From positions 643,426 through 707,425 of the forward strand of contig JALQCY010000003.1 in the NCBI GenBank assembly GCA_023241745.1: a stretch of 64,000 bases of DNA. Direction: 5' to 3'. Shown here one piece after another: positions 59,168-64,000 of the stretch; position 1 is the stretch's first letter; every line of letters starts with the position of its first letter. Position numbers and translations under genes: made by a program. The notes beneath the pieces were generated by a model that had not been told where the DNA came from, ran no database searches, and worked only from the letters and a program-made list of their open reading frames with translations. This stretch comes from Isoptericola peretonis. Lineage in GTDB: Bacteria > Actinomycetota > Actinomycetes > Actinomycetales > Cellulomonadaceae.

Positions 59168-60096
59168 GGGGCGCCACCACGACCCGGCGCCGCGGCCTCG
59201 CCGCGCTGGGTCTCGCCGTCGCGCTGCTCGCCGGCGGATGCGCGGGCGGCCTCGAGCCCGCGGCCCCCGGCCCCGGTGTCGTCGACCGGACGTCGGCTCC
59301 GTCCGGCCCGTCTGCGGCCGCCCCCTCCGCGACGCCGGCTCCCGGGACGGCGCCCGGCTCCGCGCTCGCCGCGCTCGAGGCGCTGCCGGTCAAGGGCCGC
59401 GCGCCGAAGACCGGCTACTCGCGCGACCAGTTCGGCCCGGCCTGGGCGGACGTCGACCACAACGGCTGCGACACGCGCAACGACATCCTGGCGCGAGACC
59501 TCACGGGGACCGCCACCGAGCCGGGCACCCACGACTGCGTCGTGCTGAGCGGGGTGCTCGCCGACCCGTACACGGCCACGACGATCGACTTCCTGCGCGG
59601 GCAGACCACGTCCACGGCGGTGCAGATCGACCACGTCGTCGCGCTGTCCGACGCCTGGCAGAAGGGCGCCCAGCAGCTCGACGGAGAGGTGCGACGTCAG
59701 CTCGCCAACGACCCGCTGAACCTGCTCGCCGTCGACGGCCCGACGAACTCCGGCAAGGGGGACGGCGACGCCGCCACCTGGCTGCCGCCGAACAAGGCGT
59801 TCCGCTGCCAGTACGTGGCGCGCCAGGTGGCCGTGAAGCAGGCGTACGCGCTGTGGGTCACGCAGGCCGAGCACGACGCCATCGAGAACGTCCTGTCCCG
59901 CTGCCCCGACCAGTCGTTGCCCGCCGGCGGACCAGCGCCCGTCGTGGAGCCGTCGGCTCCCGACGAGCCGGACGCCGAAGGCCCGTTCGCGACCTGCGCC
60001 GAGGCGCAGGCCGCCGGCGCCGCGCCGGTGCGTCGCGGCGACCCGGGCTACTCGTCGCGCCTGGACCGGGACGGGGACGGCGTCGGCTGCGAGTAG
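59164..60096 (+). CDS. Lipoprotein HNH nuclease with excalibur domain
   Basis: Protein of 310 residues. Lipoprotein signal LLAGGCAGG near 20-28, a Ser/Pro/Ala linker, then a GmrSD-C/DUF1524-type HNH nuclease domain (about 75-250) with IDHVVALSDAWQKGA near 155 and NDPLNLLAVDGPTNSGKGD near 180. The C-terminal excalibur motif DRDGDGVGCE binds calcium. It is probably an exported, surface-anchored DNase. GTG 59164 overlaps the acetyltransferase stop. Tandem hairpins follow the gene. Confidence 0.82.
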   Translation: MRGATTTRRRGLAALGLAVALLAGGCAGGLEPAAPGPGVVDRTSAPSGPSAAAPSATPAPGTAPGSALAALEALPVKGRAPKTGYSRDQFGPAWADVDHNGCDTRNDILARDLTGTATEPGTHDCVVLSGVLADPYTATTIDFLRGQTTSTAVQIDHVVALSDAWQKGAQQLDGEVRRQLANDPLNLLAVDGPTNSGKGDGDAATWLPPNKAFRCQYVARQVAVKQAYALWVTQAEHDAIENVLSRCPDQSLPAGGPAPVVEPSAPDEPDAEGPFATCAEAQAAGAAPVRRGDPGYSSRLDRDGDGVGCE

Positions 60097-60145
60097 CGCG
60101 GGGGACGAGCAGCGACGCATGCCGCGCGTGTCCTTCGAGGCTCGA

Positions 60146-60187
60146 CCCGCGGGGTTCACCCCTGCGGGGGAGGGAGACCACCCCTCC
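60146..60187 (+). terminator. Tandem hairpins after the nuclease gene
   Basis: CCCGC-GGGG/CCCC-T-GCGGG (60146-60168, loop TTCA, one bulged T) is followed at once by GGAGGG/CCCTCC (60169-60174 with 60182-60187). Together they should end transcription 50-90 bases after the nuclease stop. Confidence 0.6.
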
Positions 60188-60228
60188 GGGTGAGGCGGAC
60201 GGTCGTCCGCGACGCCAGCGTGACGGTC

Positions 60229-61230
60229 ATGACGATGCAAGCGCAGGGCGCCGCCCCGGCGGCGCGAGACGGGGGCCGGCGGGTTCGGGCTGCACGTCGG
60301 GTCGCCGGCTTCGGAGCGGCGGGATCGATCGGCCTCTACGTGCTCGTGAAGTCCCTTTGGGTCCTTGGCGGCCTGACAGGCCTTCTGCCCGACGAGCTGG
60401 ATGTGGGTCGTGTCGAGTGGGTCGTGCTCAACGTGATGACCCTCGGCATGGGCGCGCTCGGCATCGCGCTGGGCCTGGCCCTTGCACAGCCCTGGGGCAT
60501 GCGTCTGCCGGGCGTGCTCGTCGTCGGTTCCGCCTGGCTCGGCGCAGGTTTCCTCGTCTCGATGCTGCCCCACACCGCACTGACGGCGCTCCTGGTGCAC
60601 GGCGGCAGGGCTGAGGGTATGGCCGAGGAGGCGGTCCGGCCGTTCTGGGACACCGTGCTGATCACCGTCGGCTTCGCCGGTATGGCTCTGGGGCTGCTCG
60701 TCGCGACACCGCTCTACTTCGCCGAGCGTTGGCCCCACACCATCGGGGGGACGGTCGGCGGGAACGTCGCGGTGACGGTGCGCCTGCTGGTGCTCGCGTC
60801 GAGCGCGCTGGTCCCTGCGGCGATGTGGACCTACTGGGCCGTCGGTGGATCTCAGGGCCTTGACGCGGGGACGGCGGGCTCCCGCGCTCCTGACGTGTGG
60901 CTGCTCGACTACGTCAGCGCCGGGTGGGCGTTGCTCGGTGTCGTAAGCGCGGCCGTCCTCAGTCTCCGAAGGCCGAGGGGGCTACGACGCCGGGTCCCCG
61001 TCACCGTCGGGTTCATCGCGTCGGGCTCGCTGTTCGCATGGAACGCCTGGCGCGTGCCATGGGTGACCCTCGGTGAGGTCGGGCCCATGCGGTCGTGGCC
61101 GTTCGCGCTCGTCGAGCATGGTGTCGCGATGGTCGCCGGCGTCGCGATGCTGCTCGTCGTGCTGCGCTCCGCAGCGGCGGCTCAGCCGAGCACGGCGTCA
61201 CGCAGGGCGCCCGTCAGCCACCGGTCGTAG
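60229..61230 (+). CDS. Polytopic membrane protein, function unknown
   Basis: Protein of 333 residues with about eight hydrophobic segments from residue 28 to 315. The first loop has LLPDELDVGRVEWVVLNVM. I recognise no family function. Codon use is somewhat less GC-biased at third positions than in neighbours (for instance TCCCTTTGGGTCCTTGGCGG), a hint of different origin. ATG 60229 lies 7 bases past CAGCGT, which suggests a leaderless start; GTG 60190 is the longer option. The final 49 bases overlap the convergent TetR gene. Confidence 0.65.
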   Translation: MTMQAQGAAPAARDGGRRVRAARRVAGFGAAGSIGLYVLVKSLWVLGGLTGLLPDELDVGRVEWVVLNVMTLGMGALGIALGLALAQPWGMRLPGVLVVGSAWLGAGFLVSMLPHTALTALLVHGGRAEGMAEEAVRPFWDTVLITVGFAGMALGLLVATPLYFAERWPHTIGGTVGGNVAVTVRLLVLASSALVPAAMWTYWAVGGSQGLDAGTAGSRAPDVWLLDYVSAGWALLGVVSAAVLSLRRPRGLRRRVPVTVGFIASGSLFAWNAWRVPWVTLGEVGPMRSWPFALVEHGVAMVAGVAMLLVVLRSAAAAQPSTASRRAPVSHRS

Positions 61231-61832
61231 CGGTCGGCCGTCCATCCCCGGACGCCAGTGAGGCTCTGCCACAGCTCGACGGTGGTGAGGGCCCATAGTC
61301 GGTCGGCCGCGTCCTGCGCGCCGAGCCCGGGGCGGAGCGCGCCGAGGTCGGAGAGCCGTCGGGCGCACTGCTCGGCCGCCCACAGGCGCTCGGCTCCGAG
61401 CGTGGCGAGGTCGCCGGCCAGGTCGGGATCGTCCGCGGCCGCGGCGACGACGGGTAGCAGGGGGCCGAGGCGCTCGGCGAGCTCGCGGCTGAGCACGGCA
61501 AACGCGGAGACGATGTGCACCGGGTCGGTCTCGGCGTGCAGCGCGCGGATCTCCTGACGGTCCTCGGGGGGCGTCGGCTCGCTCTGCCCGACGAGCCGGG
61601 CGGTGTACACGGCGCGCAGCAGCCCCACCTTCGATCCGAACGCGTTGTACACCGTCTGCGTCGAGACGTCCGCCGACCGCGCGACGACGGCGACGCTCGT
61701 CGCGGCGTAGCCGCGCTCGACGAACAGGGCGTGGGCGGCCTCGACGACCCTGCCCCGGGTAAGGCGGGCGCGTTCGTTCCGGAGCGGACTGCTGTAGTTC
61801 CGCCTGTCCGAACCGGCCTCGGAGCTGTTCAC
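61182..61832 (-). CDS. TetR-family repressor of the adjacent glycosyltransferase
   Basis: Protein of 216 residues. TetR helix-turn-helix VVEAAHALFVERGYAATSVA near 29-48 and ADVSTQTVYNAFGSKVGLLR near 57-76, then a helical ligand domain. It is divergent from a UGT-type glycosyltransferase gene, and a TCCAT-N3-ATGGA palindrome lies just downstream of that gene's -10. GTG 61832 is chosen (GGGGGT nearby); TTG 61847 would extend it by five residues. The likely ligand is the glycosyltransferase substrate, such as a macrolide or phenolic compound. Confidence 0.82.
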   Translation of the reverse strand: MNSSEAGSDRRNYSSPLRNERARLTRGRVVEAAHALFVERGYAATSVAVVARSADVSTQTVYNAFGSKVGLLRAVYTARLVGQSEPTPPEDRQEIRALHAETDPVHIVSAFAVLSRELAERLGPLLPVVAAAADDPDLAGDLATLGAERLWAAEQCARRLSDLGALRPGLGAQDAADRLWALTTVELWQSLTGVRGWTADRYDRWLTGALRDAVLG

Positions 61833-61876
61833 TTGACCCCCATTCAATTAGGTATAGCGTCGTTCCATCGAATGGA
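61833..61876 (+). promoter_or_regulatory. Promoter and operator of the glycosyltransferase gene
   Basis: TTGACC (61833-61838) and TAGCGT (61855-61860) are separated by 16 bases. The inverted repeat TCCAT-CGA-ATGGA (61864-61876) covers the expected start point. The -35 box abuts the start codon of the divergent TetR gene, so one bound repressor could control both directions. Confidence 0.65.
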
Positions 61877-61897
61877 CAGATCATAGGAGACCCCGCG

Positions 61898-63187
61898 ATG
61901 CCGCACACCTACCTCTTCGCGCTGACGGACGGCGGGGGAACCGTCCCTCCCGAGCTCGGCGCGGCTCGTCGGCTCGTGGAGCGCGGGCACCGGGTGACCG
62001 TCCTGGTCGAGGACTCCATGGCCCCCGAGGCGCGGGTCACCGGCGCGACGGTCGTCCCGTGGGAGCACGGGCCCAACCGCCCCGATCGCGACCCTGCCCA
62101 CGACCCGCTCCGGGACTGGGAGGCGACGAGCCCTCTCGCGCAGGCGCGGCGGATGGGCGACACGGCGATCGCCGGGCCGGCCCCCGGTCACGCCCGCGAC
62201 GTCCTCGAGGCGATCGAGCGGGACCGGCCCGACCTCGTCGTCGCCTCAATCTTCGCGTTCGGCGCCATGATGGCCGCCGAGTCGTGCGGCATCGCGTTCG
62301 ACGTGCTGCTGCCCAACATCTATTCGCCGCCCACCCCCGGCGTGACGCCGATGGGCATGGGCCTGCGCCCCGCACGCGGACCCGCCGGCCGCACCCGCGA
62401 CGCCCTCCTGCGGCGCCTCTCCGTCGCGGGCTTTGACCGCTACACGCTGGGCCGGCTCAACGCCCTTCGCGCGGAGTTCGGCCTCGAACCCCTCGCCCAC
62501 TCGTGGGACCAGGTGCACAGGGCCCGCCGCCAGCTCGTCATGACGAGCCCGGCCTTCGACCTCCCTGCACGGCTGCCGGCGAACGCGCGGTACGTCGGCC
62601 CTCTCCTCGACGACCCCACGTGGGCCGACGACCCGGCCTGGGCGTCGCCCACCGGCGACGCGCCTCTCGTGCTCGTCGCGATGTCGTCGACGTTCCAGGA
62701 CCACGTCGGCGTCCTCCAGCGGATCGTCGACGGGCTGGCGACGCTGCCAGTGCGCGGGATCGTCACGAGCGGTCCGGCGGTCGCGCCGGAGGAGGTCCGG
62801 GCGGCACCGAACGTCACGGTCGTCGGGTCGGCGCCGCACGGGTCGCTGATGCGCGACGCCGCCGCCGTCGTGACGCACGGTGGCCACGGCACCCTGCTCA
62901 AGGCGCTCGCGGCTGGCTGTCCGGTCGTGGTGCTGCCGCACGGGCGGGACCAGGCGGACAATGCCGTGCGGGTCACGCTGCGCGGCGCGGGCCGCGCGCT
63001 GCCCCGCAAGGCGTCCGCCGAGCGGGTCGCGGACGCGGTCCGGCGGGTGCTCGACGACCCGTCGTACGCGGACGCGGCGACGGCGCTCGGCGCGGCTGTC
63101 CGGCAAGACGCGGAGGGCAGCACGCTCCTCGCCGAGCTGGAGGACCTCGTGCCCGCCCGGTCGGGCGCGGCCGGGAGCGGGGCCTAG
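61898..63187 (+). CDS. GT1-family glycosyltransferase (UGT/MGT type)
   Basis: Protein of 429 residues with the GT-B fold. The N-terminal acceptor domain spans about 1-215; the C-terminal nucleotide-sugar domain holds the signature VVTHGGHGTLLKALAAGCPV near 324-343 and LPHGRDQADNAVRV near 346-359. It transfers a sugar from an NDP donor to a small hydrophobic acceptor, as in macrolide inactivation or natural-product decoration. AGGAGA precedes the ATG. Controlled by the divergent TetR protein. Its TAG stop shares the palindrome CTAG with the stop of the convergent SDR gene. Confidence 0.86.
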   Translation: MPHTYLFALTDGGGTVPPELGAARRLVERGHRVTVLVEDSMAPEARVTGATVVPWEHGPNRPDRDPAHDPLRDWEATSPLAQARRMGDTAIAGPAPGHARDVLEAIERDRPDLVVASIFAFGAMMAAESCGIAFDVLLPNIYSPPTPGVTPMGMGLRPARGPAGRTRDALLRRLSVAGFDRYTLGRLNALRAEFGLEPLAHSWDQVHRARRQLVMTSPAFDLPARLPANARYVGPLLDDPTWADDPAWASPTGDAPLVLVAMSSTFQDHVGVLQRIVDGLATLPVRGIVTSGPAVAPEEVRAAPNVTVVGSAPHGSLMRDAAAVVTHGGHGTLLKALAAGCPVVVLPHGRDQADNAVRVTLRGAGRALPRKASAERVADAVRRVLDDPSYADAATALGAAVRQDAEGSTLLAELEDLVPARSGAAGSGA

Positions 63188-64000
63188 CCGCGGGCCTCGG
63201 CCCGAGCTGCCCGCCGGGAGGCGCGCACCATCGTGACCAGGTCGCGCGCCCCGTACCGGAGGTACAGCCGCTGGGGGCGTCCACCACGCACGAGGGCGTC
63301 CGTCCCGCCGTCGCAGTAGACGACCTGCCCGGTCGTGAAGCGGTTCGCGGGGGAGACCAGGTAGGCGAGCAGGTCCGCCACCGGCTCGACCGGGCCGGGC
63401 GCCCCGAGCGGCTGGGGCAGGGCCGTCCGCAGCAGCTCCGCGTCCCGTTCCCACGTGCGGGTCACCGCCTCGGTCGCGACGATCCCCGGTGCCACGGCGT
63501 TCAGGACGATGCCCTCCCCGGCCCAGGCCTGCGTCACGGCGGTGGCGCGCGTCCACAGGTTCAGGGCCGCCTTGCTCGACCGGTAGAGCTGGCTGCTCCG
63601 GCCGGTGCGGGCCAGCCGGCCGGCCACCGCGAGGGCCCGCGCCTCGTCGCCGCCACGGCACGCGCGCACGAGGGCGCGGCTGCCGCGGTTCAGGGTCGAG
63701 GACGACGAGACGACGACCGCGGCCGGCGCGTCCGAGGCGGCGAGCGCCGGGCGCAGGCCCTCCAGGACCGCGACCGTGCCGAAGTAGTTCAGCGCCACCG
63801 TCCCCGGCTGGGGCGCGCCCGCCCCCGCCGCGGCCACGAGGCCGTCGACGCGTCCGTCGGTGAGCGCCACCACCTGGGCCACGAGACCGGAGCGGCCCGC
63901 CGCGGTGGCGAGGTCGGCGCGGACGTCGACGTCGCCCGTCAGCCCGCAGGTGAGGACGCGGTCGCCGCGCGACGCGAGCAGGCCCGCGACGGCGCGGCCG
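63184..64000 (-). CDS. Short-chain dehydrogenase/reductase (5' end outside window)
   Basis: The visible 3' part encodes about 271 residues; the frame is open to base 64000, so the N-terminal TGxxxGxG nucleotide motif lies mostly beyond the window, though GRAVAGLLASRGDRVLTC at the edge is the following helix and strand. Seen further on are GLVAAAGAG (NNAG-like), VVVSSSST with the catalytic Ser, YRSSKAALN (Y-x3-K) and NAVAPGIVATEAV. It resembles 3-alpha-hydroxysteroid or carbonyl reductase-type SDRs. The substrate is unknown. Confidence 0.83.
   Translation of the reverse strand, partial: GRAVAGLLASRGDRVLTCGLTGDVDVRADLATAAGRSGLVAQVVALTDGRVDGLVAAAGAGAPQPGTVALNYFGTVAVLEGLRPALAASDAPAAVVVSSSSTLNRGSRALVRACRGGDEARALAVAGRLARTGRSSQLYRSSKAALNLWTRATAVTQAWAGEGIVLNAVAPGIVATEAVTRTWERDAELLRTALPQPLGAPGPVEPVADLLAYLVSPANRFTTGQVVYCDGGTDALVRGGRPQRLYLRYGARDLVTMVRASRRAARAEARG

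Overview
The window is about 64 kb of very GC-rich, densely packed DNA. GTG starts are common, there are many 4-base stop/start overlaps, and several genes look leaderless (a TANNNT box about 7 bases before the start codon). Gene content points to an actinobacterium of the Micrococcales, perhaps near Cellulomonas, Cellulosimicrobium or Isoptericola: a C50 carotenoid operon with heterodimeric cyclases, LAxTG cell-wall sorting, a TCGAAC-N4-GTTCGA SOS box and a DUF222/HNH gene. The assignment rests on content and style only. I see no rRNA, tRNA, CRISPR array, prophage or insertion sequence.

Layout. 1-9.3 kb: end of a YtcJ-like amidohydrolase, secreted glycerophosphodiesterase, small DksA-type zinc protein, degenerate uridine-kinase-like protein, double VOC protein, a three-gene membrane/stress cluster (tail-anchored-like protein, DUF1469 holin-fold protein, DUF3618 protein), a lipoprotein and an SDR-DUF2867 oxidoreductase. 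Two copies of a 64-base palindromic repeat flank the phosphodiesterase and DksA-like genes. 9.3-15.7 kb: a divergent MarR gene (probable crtR) and a seven-gene operon idi-crtE-crtB-crtI-crtYe-crtYf-crtEb for a decaprenoxanthin- or sarcinaxanthin-type pigment. The same palindromic operator lies at the idi promoter and at the SDR-DUF2867 promoter. 15.7-28 kb: membrane protein; alpha/beta hydrolase with its MerR regulator; pyrimidine-dimer glycosylase; two amino-acid permeases; a TetR-controlled ABC exporter; type II NADH dehydrogenase; MOSC protein; membrane protein.

28.1-40.4 kb: a 14-gene same-strand run made of an ABC importer, an IclR regulator and the complete protocatechuate branch of the beta-ketoadipate pathway from 4-hydroxybenzoate (pcaF-I-J-pobA-pcaH-G-B-D-C). 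The importer is likely to supply the aromatic substrate. 40.4-50.9 kb: SOS-controlled DUF222/HNH protein, Tat-exported phosphoesterase, PH-domain protein, histidine phosphatase, NfeD-flotillin pair, DsbA/FrnE-type oxidoreductase, a small Cys-motif ORF, alkyl-adenine glycosylase, RNase HI and a ferritin-like/VIT1 metal transporter.

50.9-64 kb: two consecutive low-complexity exported proteins. The second carries perfect 98-residue repeats and an LAATG sorting signal, and a 74-base branched hairpin separates the two genes. Then come two MFS transporters, a DUF6221 protein, a YczE-like membrane protein, a small GNAT protein, a lipoprotein nuclease with an excalibur tail, a membrane protein, a TetR-UGT glycosyltransferase pair with a visible operator, and the 3' part of an SDR gene leaving the window.

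The most distinctive signals are the shared carotenoid operator, the repeat-built sorted surface protein with its structured leader, the 64-base palindromes, and an aromatic-acid importer fused to the pca regulon.
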